A stretch of 64,000 nt of DNA from Rhodoblastus sp. (GCF_019449565.1 NZ_JAGRPM010000065.1:47978-111977), one strand, 5' to 3'. Shown: positions 1 to 10,110, counted from the stretch's first letter. Made by a program: numbers and translations. Notes: a model not told the origin generated them from the sequence alone.

Positions 1-246
1 GTGGCCGAGCGCAACGGCTGCCGCCGCGCCCAGCTCGTCCTGCGCGCGACCGACATCGACTGGAGCCAGCTGGAAGGGATCGCCTCGCTAGGCGTCACCG
101 CCGGCGCCTCGGCGCCCGAGGTGCTGGTCGAGGAAATTCTCGACGCCGTCGGCGAGAAATTCGAGCTGGTGATCGACACCATCACCACTGCCACGGAAGA
201 CGTTTCCTTCCCGCTGCCGCGCACCCTGCGCGAAAAAGTCGCCTGA
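1..246 (+). CDS. ispH: IspH (4-hydroxy-3-methylbut-2-enyl diphosphate reductase), C-terminal part
   Basis: This is the last 81 residues of the iron-sulfur enzyme that makes IPP and DMAPP in the final step of the MEP isoprenoid pathway. The stretch LGVTAGASAPEVLVEEI near residues 29-45 is the conserved C-terminal motif of the LytB/IspH family. The frame is open to the left edge, so the GTG at position 1 is almost certainly internal and the gene starts outside the window. The catalytic cysteines expected earlier in the protein cannot be seen. The next gene, cobT, lies on the same strand about 140 bp downstream. Confidence 0.9.
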   Translation: MAERNGCRRAQLVLRATDIDWSQLEGIASLGVTAGASAPEVLVEEILDAVGEKFELVIDTITTATEDVSFPLPRTLREKVA

Positions 247-382
247 CCGGGCCAAAGCCGGTTCAGCCGGAATGTGACAAGGCGGCGCAATGGTCACCGA
301 CCGCGCCGCCCTTTTACGTTTCGGCATAATGCTCCATGACCGCGCGGCGCCCCCGGCGCGGCGCAAGACTCCGCGAAAGACC

Positions 383-1411
383 ATGCAGACGAACGCTTCC
401 GCCGAACATCCTTTCGACGCCTTCCGCGCCCTGCTCGCGCAAATGCCCGTCGCCTCCGCCGAAGCCGTCGCCGCCGTGCGCGCCCGTGACGCGCAGCTGA
501 CCAAGCCGCCGGGCGCTCTCGGCCGGCTTGAAGAGATCGTCGAATGGCTCGCCGCCTGGCAGGACCGCGCCAAGCCGACCGCCGAGCGGCCGACCGTGGT
601 GGTGTTCGCCGCCAATCACGGCGTCGTCGCGCAGGGCGTCTCGCCCTATCCCGCCAGCGTCACCGCCCAGATGCTGAAGAATTTCTCGGCGGGCGGCGCG
701 GCCGTGAACCAGATCTGCGCCGTCAATGGCGCGGGGCTGAAAGTGTTCGAGCTCGCGCTCAACCTGCCGACCAAGGACATCACCGAGGCCCCGGCGATGG
801 AGGCGCGCGAATGCGCCGCGACCATCGCCTATGGCATGGAGGCGATTGCGGGCGGCGCGGATGTGCTGGCGCTCGGCGAAATGGGCATCGGCAATACCAC
901 TATCGCCGCAGCCATCTATTACGCGCTCTATGGCGGCGAGGCGGAGGATTGGGTCGGGCGCGGCACCGGCGTCAATGATGAAGGCCTGGCGCGCAAGGCC
1001 AACGCCGTGCGGCGCGCGGTCGCCCTGCACCGCGACCATCTCGACGATCCGTTCGAACTGCTGCGCCGCCTTGGCGGGCGCGAGGTCGCGGCCATGGCCG
1101 GCGCCATTCTCGCGGCGCGCATGGAGCGCACGCCGGTCCTGCTCGACGGCTATGTCGTCTGCGCGGCGGCGGCCGTTCTGCACGCGCTCGATCCGGCGAG
1201 CATCGACCATTGCCTCGCCGGCCATGTCTCGGCGGAAGGCGCCCATGCGGAAGTGCTGAAAAGGCTCGGCAAGAAGCCGCTGCTCGATCTCGGCATGAGG
1301 CTCGGCGAAGGCTCCGGCGCGGCGCTCGCCATCGGCCTCGTCAAGGCGGCGCTGGCTTGCCATCAGGACATGGCGACATTCTCGTCGGCGGGCGTCGACA
1401 ACAAGGCGTGA
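383..1411 (+). CDS. cobT: CobT, nicotinate-nucleotide--dimethylbenzimidazole phosphoribosyltransferase
   Basis: CobT transfers phosphoribose from nicotinate mononucleotide to 5,6-dimethylbenzimidazole, making the lower-ligand precursor of cobalamin in the cytoplasm. The 342-residue product has the family's usual length. It shows PPGALGRLEE near the N-terminus, GEMGIGNTT in the middle, and MRLGEGSGA near the end, where Glu309 sits at the place of the known catalytic glutamate. The frame is open back to 290, but ATG 383 gives the normal family N-terminus. No other cobalamin gene and no cobalamin riboswitch is visible nearby. The gene converges with napC across about 84 bp. Confidence 0.93.
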   Translation: MQTNASAEHPFDAFRALLAQMPVASAEAVAAVRARDAQLTKPPGALGRLEEIVEWLAAWQDRAKPTAERPTVVVFAANHGVVAQGVSPYPASVTAQMLKNFSAGGAAVNQICAVNGAGLKVFELALNLPTKDITEAPAMEARECAATIAYGMEAIAGGADVLALGEMGIGNTTIAAAIYYALYGGEAEDWVGRGTGVNDEGLARKANAVRRAVALHRDHLDDPFELLRRLGGREVAAMAGAILAARMERTPVLLDGYVVCAAAAVLHALDPASIDHCLAGHVSAEGAHAEVLKRLGKKPLLDLGMRLGEGSGAALAIGLVKAALACHQDMATFSSAGVDNKA

Positions 1412-1495
1412 CGCGCGGTTCTTGGTCACAATCTCCGACCCGGCGCCCCTCGCCGGATGGCCGCATTCGGCTCGCAGACGAAACGCAGATCGCCC

Positions 1496-2113
1496 TTACT
1501 GCCAGCCCTCGACGCCTTTCATGTCGGGAAGCTTATGGGCAATGCCCTTGTGGCAATCGATGCAGGTTTTCTGGCCGGTGAAGAGGAAACGTTCATGCGC
1601 TTCCGCCGCGCGTGGCGACTGTTTCGTCGTATCCATCGATTGCGCGCTATGACAGTTGCGGCACTCCAGCGAGTCATTCGCCTTCATCCGCGCCCATTCG
1701 TGGCTGGCGAGGGCGAAACGGTGATCGAGAAACTTTTCGCGGGTGCCGATCGTGCCGAACAGATGACCCCAGACTTCCTTTGACGCCTGCATCTTGCGCG
1801 CGATCTTGTCTGTCCAGTTATGCGGCACATGACAATCGGGGCAGCTCGCGCGAACGCCGGACCGGTTCGAGAAATGGATCGTGCTTTTCAGCTCCTCGAA
1901 AACATTCGAGTGCATTTCGTGGCAGCTGGTGCAGAATTTCTCGGTATTCGTCGCCTCGAGCGCCGTGTTGAACGCGCCCCAGAAAACGATCCCGGCGACG
2001 AAGCCTCCGAGAACCAGCGCGCCGAAGGAGAAATAGACGCTCGGCCGCGAGATCGTCGTCCATATTGGCCGGGCCCATGCGAAGCGATTGGCGAGCGCGC
2101 CAAGGAGGCTCAT
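1496..2113 (-). CDS. napC: NapC, membrane-anchored tetrahaem quinol dehydrogenase
   Basis: NapC oxidises quinol in the cytoplasmic membrane and passes electrons to the periplasmic NapAB nitrate reductase. The 205-residue protein has one N-terminal membrane segment (about residues 26-47) and four CxxCH haem sites, at Cys61, Cys91, Cys151 and Cys184, which is the NapC/NirT tetrahaem pattern. Its start codon overlaps the napB stop (ATGA at 2110-2113), so translation is probably coupled. It is the last gene of the napEDABC operon. Confidence 0.96.
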   Translation of the reverse strand: MSLLGALANRFAWARPIWTTISRPSVYFSFGALVLGGFVAGIVFWGAFNTALEATNTEKFCTSCHEMHSNVFEELKSTIHFSNRSGVRASCPDCHVPHNWTDKIARKMQASKEVWGHLFGTIGTREKFLDHRFALASHEWARMKANDSLECRNCHSAQSMDTTKQSPRAAEAHERFLFTGQKTCIDCHKGIAHKLPDMKGVEGWQ

Positions 2114-2610
2114 TTGGCAGAGCCTCCCGCTTTGAGATGGGTGATCAAACTATCGATATCGATGAAACTATTGGCGACCGGTGGCTTCGCGTCGGTTTGC
2201 GAGACGTGGCATTCGGTACAGAAGAAGCGGCGCGGCGAGACGGTGGCGAGGAACTGGCCCTCGCGATCCATGAAATGGGTGATTGAAATCATTGGCGCCT
2301 GGCTTTCGCGGATCCGTGAGCGCGCATGGCAGGACAGGCATTTATTGCCATTGAGATCGATCTGGTAACCCTCGATCGTGTGCGGAATGACTGGCGGCTG
2401 CTCGGGATAATTTCGCGTTTCGCGGGCCGCCGTGTTGCGGATGGGCTGAATGCGCGGCGCCGGCGCTGGATCGGCGACCGGCGTCGGGCCCCGCAAGGGC
2501 AGAGAGAGGCCGCCGTCCGGACCCGCCGATTGCGACATGGCGACCGGCGCGGCGAGCCCGAGCGACGAGGCCAGGGCGACCCGGAGCAGGGAGCGGAGGA
2601 GGCGGCTCAT
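2110..2610 (-). CDS. napB: NapB, periplasmic dihaem electron-transfer subunit of nitrate reductase
   Basis: NapB receives electrons from NapC and hands them to NapA. The 166-residue product begins with a Sec-type signal peptide (about residues 1-27) and carries two CxxCH sites, at Cys91 and Cys131, as expected for this small dihaem cytochrome. The frame is open to 2646, but the ATG at 2610 overlaps the napA stop (ATGA) and places the signal peptide correctly. Both ends overlap neighbours by four bases, making napA-napB-napC a tightly coupled block. Confidence 0.95.
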   Translation of the reverse strand: MSRLLRSLLRVALASSLGLAAPVAMSQSAGPDGGLSLPLRGPTPVADPAPAPRIQPIRNTAARETRNYPEQPPVIPHTIEGYQIDLNGNKCLSCHARSRIRESQAPMISITHFMDREGQFLATVSPRRFFCTECHVSQTDAKPPVANSFIDIDSLITHLKAGGSAK

Positions 2611-5123
2611 CTCGCTTCTCCCACCAGCGCCAGGCGTACGGCGCATTTCTTGAAATCGGTCTGCAACGAAATGGGATCGGTCGCGTCCAGCGTCACCTTG
2701 TTGATCAGCTGGCCCTCGTCGAACCAGGGCACAAAGACCACGCCCGGCGGCATCGTGTTGCGTCCCTTGGTTTCGACTCGCGTGCGGATATAGCCGCGCC
2801 GCGACTCGACCTTGATTTCGTCGCCGCGCCGGAGCTTCAGCGCCGCGGCGTCGTCGGGGTTCATGAAGCAGACGGCCTCGGGGAAGGCGCTGTAAAGCTC
2901 GGGCACGCGGCGCGTCATGCTGCCGGAGTGCCAGTGCTCCAGCACGCGGCCGGTTACGAGCCAGAAGGGAAAAGTTTCATCGGGGCTCTCGGCGGGCGGC
3001 TCGTAGGGCAAGGCGAAGATCCGCGCCTTGCCGTCCGGATAGCCATAGAAACGCACGCCTTCCCCCGCCTTCACATAGGGGTCCGAGCCTTCGCGGAAGC
3101 GCCAGCGGGTCTCCTTGCCGTCGACCACCGGCCAGCGCAATCCGCGCTCCTCATGATAGCGATCGTAAGGCGCGAGGTCGTGGCCGTGGCCCCGCCCGAA
3201 AGTCGCGTATTCCTCGAACAGTCCCTTGTGGACATAGAAGCCGAAGGCTTCCGATTCCTGATTGGCGAAGCCGGGCGCGAGCTCGGACACGGGGAACTTG
3301 TCCACCTGGCCATTGCGGAAAAGGACTTCGAAAAGCGTCTTGCCGCGATATTCGGGCTTCTTGGCGAGCAGTTCGTCGGTCCAGACGTCCTCGATCTTGA
3401 ATCGTTTCGAAAACTCCATCAATTGCCAAAGGTCGGAGCGCGCTTCGCCCGGGGCCGTGACGAGCTGCCGCCAGACCTGGGTGCGGCGTTCGGCATTGCC
3501 ATAGGCGCCTTCCTTTTCGACCCACATGGCGGTGGGCAGGATCAGGTCGGCGCAAACCGTCGTAACCGTCGGATAGGCGTCCGATACGACGATGAAATTG
3601 TCCGGGTTGCGATAGCCGGGGATGCCCTCCTCAAGGGCGTTGGCCGCCGCCTGTATATTGTTGTTGACCTGCACCCAATAGGCGTTGATCAGCCCGTCCT
3701 TCAGCATGCGGTTCTGCAATACGGCATGTGCGCCGTTCTTGTCGGAAATCGTGCCCTCGGGCAGTTTCCAGATTTCCTCCGCGCGGTCGCGATGCGCCTT
3801 GTTGGTCACCAGCATGTCGGCGGGCAAGCGGTGGGAAAAGGTTCCAACCTCGCGCGCCGTGCCGCAGGCGGACGGCTGGCCGGTGAGCGAAAATGGGCTG
3901 TTGCCGGGCTCCGAAATCTTTCCCGTCAGCAGGTGCAGATTGTAAGCGAGATTATTCGCCCAGACGCCGCGCGTGTGTTGGTTGAAGCCCATCGTCCAAA
4001 AACTCACGACCTTGGTCTTCGGGTCGGCGTAGATTTCGGCGAGGGCCTCGATCCGGTTGGCGGGTACGCCAGTTAGCTCCGCCGCTTTCGGGATCGTGTA
4101 TTCGGAGACGAAGGCGGCATATTCCTCGAAGCTCATGTCGGTCGCGTCATTGGGCTTCGCCGCGCCGGCCGCCTTCTTCTGCAGGGGATGCTCCGGACGC
4201 AGGCCATAGCCGATGTCGGTCTGCCCGCGTTTGAAGACCGTATGGGCCGCGACGAACTCCTTGTTCACGCGGCCGGTCTTGATGATGTGGTTGGCGATAG
4301 CATTAAGAAGGATCAGGTCCGTCTGCGGCTTGAACACCATTCCTATGTCGGCGAGATCAAACGAGCGATGCTCGAAGGTCGAGAGCACGGCGACCTTGAC
4401 ATGGGGCGCGGAAAGCCTGCGGTCGGCGACGCGCGTCCACAGGATCGGATGCATCTCCGCCATGTTCGAGCCCCAGAGCACGAAGGCGTCCGTCGCTTCG
4501 ATATCGTCGTAACAACCCATCGGCTCGTCGATGCCGAAGCTGCGCATGAAGCCCGCCACCGCCGACGCCATGCAGTGGCGCGCGTTGGGGTCGATGTTAT
4601 TGGTGCGGAAGCCGGCCTTGAACAATTTGACCGCGGCGTAGCCTTCGAAAATGGTCCACTGGCCCGAACCGAACATGGCCACGCCATTCGGCCCGCGCTT
4701 CTTCAGCGCCGCCTTGAACTTGTCCGCCATGACGTCGAAGGCTTCATCCCAGGAAACGGGAACGAAATCCCCATTCTTGTCGTAGACGCCGTTCTTTTTG
4801 CGAAGAAGCGGTTTGGTCAGGCGGTCCTCGCCATACATCATCTTGGAGAGGAAGTAGCCCTTGACGCAATTGAGGCCGCGATTGACCTCGGCCTTGATAT
4901 CGCCATGCGTGGCCACAACCCGGCCTTCCTTGACGCCAACCATGACGCTGCATCCGGTGCCGCAGAAGCGGCACGCGGCCTTGTTCCAGTCGAGCGTCGC
5001 CGTGTCCTTGTCGGTCGCGAGGTTGGCGGCTTGCGCGGAGGGCGCCATTCCTGCGGCGGCGACCGCCATCGCGGCCGCTTCCAGCTTGAGGAAGTCGCGC
5101 CGGTCGAATTTTGCGCCAGTCAT
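2607..5123 (-). CDS. napA: NapA, periplasmic nitrate reductase catalytic subunit
   Basis: NapA reduces nitrate to nitrite in the periplasm at a molybdenum bis-MGD centre. The 838-residue protein has a Tat signal (RRDFLK at residues 8-13), four cysteines for an N-terminal [4Fe-4S] cluster (Cys51, Cys54, Cys58, Cys86), and Cys184 in NARHCMASA, the expected molybdenum ligand. Length and motif order are standard for NapA. It follows napD, the chaperone for its Tat signal, with only one base between stop and start. No napF, napG or napH is present. Confidence 0.97.
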   Translation of the reverse strand: MTGAKFDRRDFLKLEAAAMAVAAAGMAPSAQAANLATDKDTATLDWNKAACRFCGTGCSVMVGVKEGRVVATHGDIKAEVNRGLNCVKGYFLSKMMYGEDRLTKPLLRKKNGVYDKNGDFVPVSWDEAFDVMADKFKAALKKRGPNGVAMFGSGQWTIFEGYAAVKLFKAGFRTNNIDPNARHCMASAVAGFMRSFGIDEPMGCYDDIEATDAFVLWGSNMAEMHPILWTRVADRRLSAPHVKVAVLSTFEHRSFDLADIGMVFKPQTDLILLNAIANHIIKTGRVNKEFVAAHTVFKRGQTDIGYGLRPEHPLQKKAAGAAKPNDATDMSFEEYAAFVSEYTIPKAAELTGVPANRIEALAEIYADPKTKVVSFWTMGFNQHTRGVWANNLAYNLHLLTGKISEPGNSPFSLTGQPSACGTAREVGTFSHRLPADMLVTNKAHRDRAEEIWKLPEGTISDKNGAHAVLQNRMLKDGLINAYWVQVNNNIQAAANALEEGIPGYRNPDNFIVVSDAYPTVTTVCADLILPTAMWVEKEGAYGNAERRTQVWRQLVTAPGEARSDLWQLMEFSKRFKIEDVWTDELLAKKPEYRGKTLFEVLFRNGQVDKFPVSELAPGFANQESEAFGFYVHKGLFEEYATFGRGHGHDLAPYDRYHEERGLRWPVVDGKETRWRFREGSDPYVKAGEGVRFYGYPDGKARIFALPYEPPAESPDETFPFWLVTGRVLEHWHSGSMTRRVPELYSAFPEAVCFMNPDDAAALKLRRGDEIKVESRRGYIRTRVETKGRNTMPPGVVFVPWFDEGQLINKVTLDATDPISLQTDFKKCAVRLALVGEAR

Positions 5124-5124
5124 G

Positions 5125-5460
5125 TCAAGCCGCCCCCTCGATTGAAGAGTCTTGTGTCGCAGTGGCGTGATAGACCAGCGTGGCCGAGATCACGTTTGGC
5201 ATAACGGAAAGCTCGGTCAAACGCTCGCCGAGCCGATCTCCGGGACCGGCTTCGACTGTCACGACGATCTTTCCGCGCGGATCGCTTGCGGCGATCTCCG
5301 TACCAGGCAGCGCGCCAATGGCTTCGCGAACCTCTTCGAAGCGTTCCGGGCGGACATGAATCACGAGGCTCGCGATTTCCATCTCTCCTTCCGGCGTCGG
5401 AAGGCGGGCTATCCCCCGCAACCAGGCTCCGCGGACGAATTGTCTGCGATCGTTGCTCAT
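5125..5460 (-). CDS. napD: NapD, chaperone for the NapA Tat signal
   Basis: NapD binds the NapA signal peptide and holds back export until the molybdenum cofactor is inserted. The 111-residue product contains the NapD core from about residue 27 ([11 protein letters not shown]) to ISATLVYH near the C-terminus. The first 26 residues are an extra, slightly basic extension compared with shorter NapD proteins, so an internal start at the ATG of MEIASL is possible. The gene begins four bases after napE and ends just before napA. Confidence 0.93.
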   Translation of the reverse strand: MSNDRRQFVRGAWLRGIARLPTPEGEMEIASLVIHVRPERFEEVREAIGALPGTEIAASDPRGKIVVTVEAGPGDRLGERLTELSVMPNVISATLVYHATATQDSSIEGAA

Positions 5461-5464
5461 CGGA

Positions 5465-5638
5465 TCATCCCTTGTGTGGCGGACCGGGCGGGCCCGCGAT
5501 CATTTGCCAGGTCCAAACCGCGAAGCCGTAACCGCCGACGACTCCAATCGCGAGAAGCGGCATCAGCACCGCCGTCACCAGCAGAAAAGCGGCGATCTCA
5601 CTTTTCTTTGCCGAGGGAGCCGGGTTTCCTGTGGCCAT
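5465..5638 (-). CDS. napE: NapE, small membrane protein of the nitrate reductase operon
   Basis: This 57-residue gene is too short for most gene callers. The translation has a charged N-terminus, a hydrophobic segment at about residues 15-45 containing VGGYGFAVW, and the ending AGPPGPPHKG, matching the NapE family. NapE is a one-helix inner-membrane protein of unclear function, found first in many nap operons. Here it is the first gene, four bases before napD, giving the order napE-D-A-B-C known from Paracoccus-type operons. Confidence 0.9.
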   Translation of the reverse strand: MATGNPAPSAKKSEIAAFLLVTAVLMPLLAIGVVGGYGFAVWTWQMIAGPPGPPHKG

Positions 5639-6118
5639 GTCGCAACCTCAACCGACAATTTCTGGAGACAGCGCCTGCGCCCGTCGGAAAACGGGATCCA
5701 AGTCTTGATCGACAAAATGAGTTGTGGCCCCGAAGTCGAGGTCCGTCGCATTCCTGCGTTTTTTTGACTGAACCGAATTGCTGGTTCTTAGCTGTGGAAC
5801 AAGGAGCCTGCGTTTTTGTTCCGCAGCCAACAATCGCGGCCGCATTTTGTTTGATTATACTTTCGTTCGCGGGCGGTCGTTGTCCGAGGCGACCGCAGCG
5901 GTCCACCTCCTGCCTCGAAGGCGATATTGCGAGCGCCTTCGCTCTTGACCCCAGGCGGCCAGCCGCGCCCCGAGAGCCCTTTCAATGGGCCGGCTCTTGC
6001 AGCGAAAACGGCCCTTGAATATGCTCCGCTCCACCTCAACCTTTGCGGTCGCCAAATGGAGCAAACGCCCATCCCAGCTGCGGCCCGGGCCAATCATCAA
6101 CACGAGGGGGAATGACTT
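5639..6118. promoter_or_regulatory. Divergent intergenic region between napE and the DUF1254 gene
   Basis: This 480-bp gap must hold the nap promoter (leftward) and the promoter of the exported DUF1254 protein (rightward). I see no convincing small gene in it. TTGAT at 5705-5709 is one half of an FNR/FixK-type site, but the other half is not conserved. A purine-rich ribosome-binding stretch (GAGGGGGAA) lies just before the rightward start. Confidence 0.4.
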
Positions 6119-7582
6119 ATGAAGCGTGTTCTAGGAAAGGGATTGAGGCGAGCCAGTCTATGCTTCGCCCTGAGCGTCGGCTCAGTCCTAGCCGCCGGCG
6201 CGGAACAGGCGCAGCCGCCCGAAAGGTCCGATCCGGACAACCAGCTCGCCTATCAGCGCGCCATTGAGGCGGTCATCTGGTCGATGCCGGCGATTAGCAT
6301 CCGCGAGTTCTGGGAGTCCCAATTCAAGGACTACGGCGCATCCTGGAACGACATTGTCTTGTGGAGCAAGCCTGCGACGCCTCGGCATGAACTGCTGACC
6401 GCGAATAATCAGGTGCCCTATATGTTGACGGCCCTGAACCTGCGACAGGGGCCGGTCGTGGTGGAGATCCCGGCCGCCGGCGCGAAGGCGAATCTCTTCG
6501 GCAGTTTTGTCGACAACTGGCAGGCTCCAATTGTCGATGTCGGCCCGTCGGGAACAGACGAGGGGCGCGGCGGCAAATACCTGTTCCTGCCGCCCGGATA
6601 TACCGACCCCATTCCCGAGGGCTACCTGCCGGTGCGCTCGGAAGGCTATGTGGTGGTCGGTGGTCTGCGCCCCGTGCCCGCGAATGGCGGCACGGCCGAG
6701 GAAGCCCACGCCTACGCCCAGCAGATGAAAGTCTATCCGCTGGCGGACGCCGCCGCGCCAAAACCGACACGATTTATCGACGGCTACCCGAAACCTTTCC
6801 ATTCGCTCCCCACCTATGACGCAAGTTGGTTCCGCGAATTGGCCGCGATGGTCAATGAGGAGCCCGTGCGGGAACGCGACAAGGTCATGCTGGGCATGCT
6901 GGCCTCGATCGGCATCGAGCGCGGCAAGAAATTCGAACCCGACGCAAAGATGCAAAAGACGCTGGATGCAGCGATCGTCGATGCGCGGAAGATAATGCAG
7001 AAATTCTTCGAGACTCCAGGCAAGGCGCTCGCCCCTTGGTGGCAAGGCAGCCAGTGGTCGGCGTTCTCGCCGAAAACGATGGGCCTGGCGAATGAGTTCA
7101 CCTATGAAACCGCCGATGGCCTTTGGCTGGATGCGCGCGCGGGCGGCTTGTTTTATTGGGCGACCTTCGTGCCGAAGAAGCTTGGCGGCGGCACATTCTA
7201 CCTGATGGGCCTGCGCGATTCCTCCGGACAATTATTTGACGGACAAGCGACCTATCGGCTTCGCGTCCCCGCCGATGTGCCGGCAAAGGATTTTTGGTCG
7301 GCCATCGTCTATGACATGGAAACGAAGGCGTTCGTCTGCGCCGGTCCCTGCGATACGGCGGACAATGGCGTCGGGCTGTCATCCTTCGACAAGCCCAACA
7401 TGAAGCAGAACGCTGACGGGTCCGTGGACGTCTATTTCGGTCCGAAGGCGCCGGCGGGGTTCGAGAAAAACTGGGTCCCGACGGCGGGCAGGAATTTCTT
7501 CCTGATCTTCCGCCTTTACGGTCCCGAGAAGGCGTTCTTTGAAAAGACGTGGAAGCTTCCCGAGGTCGAGAAGGTTCAGTAA
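6119..7582 (+). CDS. Exported DUF1254/DUF1214 domain protein
   Basis: The product is 487 residues with a signal peptide (about residues 1-28, basic start followed by a hydrophobic stretch ending at VLAAGAEQA). The N-terminal half looks like DUF1254 (residues about 45-210, including NNQVPYMLTALNLRQGPVVVEIP). The C-terminal half looks like DUF1214 (residues about 350-480, with GLFYWATFVPKKLGGGTFYL and FWSAIVYDMETKAF). These paired domains are common in secreted proteobacterial proteins of unknown function. No catalytic residues can be assigned. The gene stands alone, divergent from nap, so a role in nitrate respiration is not implied. Confidence 0.85.
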   Translation: MKRVLGKGLRRASLCFALSVGSVLAAGAEQAQPPERSDPDNQLAYQRAIEAVIWSMPAISIREFWESQFKDYGASWNDIVLWSKPATPRHELLTANNQVPYMLTALNLRQGPVVVEIPAAGAKANLFGSFVDNWQAPIVDVGPSGTDEGRGGKYLFLPPGYTDPIPEGYLPVRSEGYVVVGGLRPVPANGGTAEEAHAYAQQMKVYPLADAAAPKPTRFIDGYPKPFHSLPTYDASWFRELAAMVNEEPVRERDKVMLGMLASIGIERGKKFEPDAKMQKTLDAAIVDARKIMQKFFETPGKALAPWWQGSQWSAFSPKTMGLANEFTYETADGLWLDARAGGLFYWATFVPKKLGGGTFYLMGLRDSSGQLFDGQATYRLRVPADVPAKDFWSAIVYDMETKAFVCAGPCDTADNGVGLSSFDKPNMKQNADGSVDVYFGPKAPAGFEKNWVPTAGRNFFLIFRLYGPEKAFFEKTWKLPEVEKVQ

Positions 7583-7632
7583 ACGGCGCCTTCCAAGAGG
7601 GCGGTTCCGGGTCCACCGAAACCGCCCTGCAT

Positions 7633-8277
7633 TCACGCGGCCTGCGGAATCCGGCCGATCCCGAACAGCCGCTTCAATTTCTTGACCCGATTCGACATGC
7701 GGTGGCGCGCCAACTCCTGGTTGCGCGACTGTTCGTCCGTGCAATAATTCAGCATGACGTAGCGGCGCGGACCGACGAATGGCTTGTGGCCGTGCCAGGA
7801 ATTGGGCTGGACCCTGAAGCAGAAGGCTAGGCCGCCTTCCGGCGCCACTTCGGCGGCGTAATCCTCGATATCCACGCCCGAGCGCAGCACGCGCAGCTTG
7901 CCGCCCTGATCGACCCAGTCCTCGTTGAGATAAAGCAGCAAGGTCGCCAGCTTGAATTTGGAATCGGCGTGGATGCGGCCGTCGCGCGCCTGGCAATTGC
8001 TGCGCAGGGTAACCATCGTCGGGCGCCCCGAGAGGTCGATTTCGAGCTTTTCCTCCACGATTCTGCGCACCAGCGGCCCCTCCAGCTCCTTGAGCAGCAA
8101 CTCGAACGCCGGCCCATAGGGCGCGAACTCCGGCAGAAAGAGCCCGCCCATGTCGATCTTCGGAAAATCGGCTATGGCCCTGGCCACTTCGGCGGGCGGC
8201 AGGAAGCCCCGGGTCACGAAATGGGGAAAGGGGGCGTTTTCGACGGTCGCCGTCCGGAAGGATTCATAATTGATCAT
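7633..8277 (-). CDS. 2-oxoglutarate/Fe(II) oxygenase-like protein
   Basis: The protein is 214 residues from the ATG at 8277 (an in-frame ATG at 8289 adds four). It carries an HxD pair (His103-Ala-Asp105 in RIHADSKFK), a distal WHGHKPF with the second metal histidine, and an arginine a few residues later (GPRRYVMLNY). That arrangement is typical of 2OG-Fe(II) dioxygenases of the prolyl-hydroxylase-like fold. Substrate is unknown. The C-terminus (RVKKLKRLFGIGR) is basic and may be an interaction tail. The gene converges with the upstream plus-strand gene, leaving about 50 bp that include a GGGCGGTT...AACCGCCC stem at 7599-7627. Confidence 0.75.
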   Translation of the reverse strand: MINYESFRTATVENAPFPHFVTRGFLPPAEVARAIADFPKIDMGGLFLPEFAPYGPAFELLLKELEGPLVRRIVEEKLEIDLSGRPTMVTLRSNCQARDGRIHADSKFKLATLLLYLNEDWVDQGGKLRVLRSGVDIEDYAAEVAPEGGLAFCFRVQPNSWHGHKPFVGPRRYVMLNYCTDEQSRNQELARHRMSNRVKKLKRLFGIGRIPQAA

Positions 8278-8390
8278 GTGAGCGCCCAAGTGGATTTTCT
8301 TGCGGATTCCCTTGGATTTAATTTCGCGCGCGGATTTTCCTCATTGATCCGCATCAAGCGCAGGAAGCTGGCGTCGCCGGGCGCTCCCGG

Positions 8391-9941
8391 TCAGGCGGCG
8401 CCCCGCGTCCCACGATGGCCCTGCGTTTCCGGCGGCTCCGCGCCCTGATTGAACTGCGGCAGCGCCGACATGACGCGCTCCGGCGGGAAAACGACGATGA
8501 CTTCCGTGCCCTCGCGCAATTTCGAACGCAAAGTGAAGGTTCCGCCATGCAGCTCGACCAGCCCCTTGACGATCGGCAGGCCGAGGCCGGTGCCCTCGTC
8601 GGCGTTTTTCTGCGCCGTCGAGCCGCGCCCGAATGAGGACATGATGATCGGGATTTCCTCTTCGGGAATGCCCGGGCCGGTGTCCTTGACCGAGAAATAT
8701 TGCCCGCCCGCCATGGTCCAGCCAGCCTTGATCGTGACCTGGCCGCCCTGCGGCGTGAATTTGATGGCGTTCGTCAGCAGGTTGAGCGCGATCTGGCGCA
8801 CGGCGCGCTCGTCGGCCCAGATGCGCGGCATGTTCGGCTCGATGATCTCGCTCATCGTCACGCCGCGCTTCCGGGCGCGCAGGGTCAGAAGGTGACGGCA
8901 ATCCTCGATCACGCCGGCGATGAGCACGGCCTCTTCCTTCAGCTCGTAGCGCCCCGCCTCGACGCGCGAGAGATCGAGGATCTCGTTGATGAGCATCAAC
9001 AGATGCTGGCCGCTATTGTGGATGTCGTTGGAATAATCGCGATAGGCGTCGATCGCGTGCGGGCCGAACAACTCGCTCTTCATCACTTCGGAAAAGCCGA
9101 GGATGGCGTTCAGCGGGGTGCGCAATTCATGCGACATGGTGGCCAGAAAGCGCGATTTGGCAAGGCTCGCCTCCTCCGCGCGGCGGCGCGCCTCGTCCGA
9201 ATTGGACTTCGCCTGCTCCAGCTCCGCGATCAGCGCGTCCTTCTCGCCCTGAATCGCCAGCCTGTCGAGCTGGCTCGCATAGATGCGCCGCGACAAAATC
9301 GCGAAATAGAACAGCGTGCCGCAGGCCAGCAGGGTCAGCGGGGCGATCGGGCCGGTGAGGCTGGTCGGCCGCATATAGAGGATGATGGCGAGGGCGTTGG
9401 GCGCGAGCGCCGCATAGACCGCCGCCGGCAGGAAGGCCGTGACCACAGTGTGGATCGCGGCGGCGAGCATGAACACGACCATGACATAGGTCGTCGCCCA
9501 AGGGTCCGACACGCCACTCATCAGCAAGGCGAAGGACGACCACGCCAGCCCGTTCGCCGCCTCCACGAAGATGAAGCGCGCCTGCCAGTTGCGCGCCGTC
9601 TGCGCGCCGTCGCCCTGCCGAAGGAAGCGATCGGACAGAGCCCAGCCGAGGACGAGCACGGACAGCACGCCGCCGAGCCATATGCCGACCAGCGACAGCG
9701 GCATCCACAGCAGGGTCATCGCGGCGACGGCGAGGCTGAGCAGCGCCTGCGGCACGATGGCTTCCTTGCGCCCCTTGCAATAAAGGCGCAGCAGCTCGAC
9801 ATCAAAAACGATATTGCCGGCGCCGGAGGACGTCAGCCGCTCGCGCGCCTCCCGCATGTGATTGGCCATGCGGCGTCGCTCGGGAGAGCGTCCGTCTGCA
9901 AAGCGCCCTCGGGCGATCATTTCTGCGGTGACTTCGGACAT
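8391..9941 (-). CDS. Membrane sensor histidine kinase, PleC/PdhS-like catalytic core
   Basis: This 516-residue kinase has a soluble N-terminus, several membrane segments between about residues 63 and 215, a short coiled coil (residues about 230-262), and a HisKA domain with the phospho-acceptor His271 in ATMSHELRTPLNAI. The ATPase domain follows with the N box (NLLTNAIKFTP), G1 (DTGPGIP) and G2 (GTGLGLPIVKGL). The sequence around the histidine (LGFSEVMKSELFGP) closely resembles the alphaproteobacterial PleC/PdhS family that acts on DivK-type regulators. No response regulator is adjacent. The sensor part is membrane-embedded with no obvious periplasmic domain. Confidence 0.88.
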   Translation of the reverse strand: MSEVTAEMIARGRFADGRSPERRRMANHMREARERLTSSGAGNIVFDVELLRLYCKGRKEAIVPQALLSLAVAAMTLLWMPLSLVGIWLGGVLSVLVLGWALSDRFLRQGDGAQTARNWQARFIFVEAANGLAWSSFALLMSGVSDPWATTYVMVVFMLAAAIHTVVTAFLPAAVYAALAPNALAIILYMRPTSLTGPIAPLTLLACGTLFYFAILSRRIYASQLDRLAIQGEKDALIAELEQAKSNSDEARRRAEEASLAKSRFLATMSHELRTPLNAILGFSEVMKSELFGPHAIDAYRDYSNDIHNSGQHLLMLINEILDLSRVEAGRYELKEEAVLIAGVIEDCRHLLTLRARKRGVTMSEIIEPNMPRIWADERAVRQIALNLLTNAIKFTPQGGQVTIKAGWTMAGGQYFSVKDTGPGIPEEEIPIIMSSFGRGSTAQKNADEGTGLGLPIVKGLVELHGGTFTLRSKLREGTEVIVVFPPERVMSALPQFNQGAEPPETQGHRGTRGAA

Positions 9942-9969
9942 TCCCGTGAAAGGTCAGAGCAATGCGCTA

Positions 9970-10066
9970 GCGCCAATGCGCCAAACTGCCCGAAAAAGCT
10001 TAATGAGCGGCTGACTTATTCGCTAAACTTGGCGCCAATCCGGCGCAAGATTGACAAGTTTGGCGC
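9970..10066. promoter_or_regulatory. Cluster of GCGCCAA/TTGGCGC sites in a divergent promoter region
   Basis: Between the histidine kinase gene and the glutathione S-transferase gene the heptamer GCGCCAA or its complement occurs at 9970-9976, 9978-9984, 10029-10038 (as the ten-base palindrome TTGGCGCCAA) and 10060-10066. A TTGACA hexamer, possibly a -35 element, sits at 10051-10056. The clustering looks like a set of binding half-sites for a dimeric regulator, but the factor is unknown. Confidence 0.4.
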
Positions 10067-10110
10067 AGCGGCGGCATGTTTTTCGTGGAAAATTAAACCC
10101 CGGGCGGCGC

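Noticed and set aside
314..1429. Long minus-strand reading frame opposite cobT
   Set aside because: It has Arg/His-rich shadow composition and exactly mirrors a well-supported gene. Similar shadows occur opposite napA, livJ-like, mrcA and others.
5705..5718. Possible FNR/FixK site upstream of napE
   Set aside because: Only the left half (TTGAT) fits; the right half reads AAAAT instead of ATCAA.
7599..7627. Terminator after the DUF1254 gene
   Set aside because: An eight-bp GGGCGGTT stem exists but the loop is 13 bases and no T run follows on either strand.
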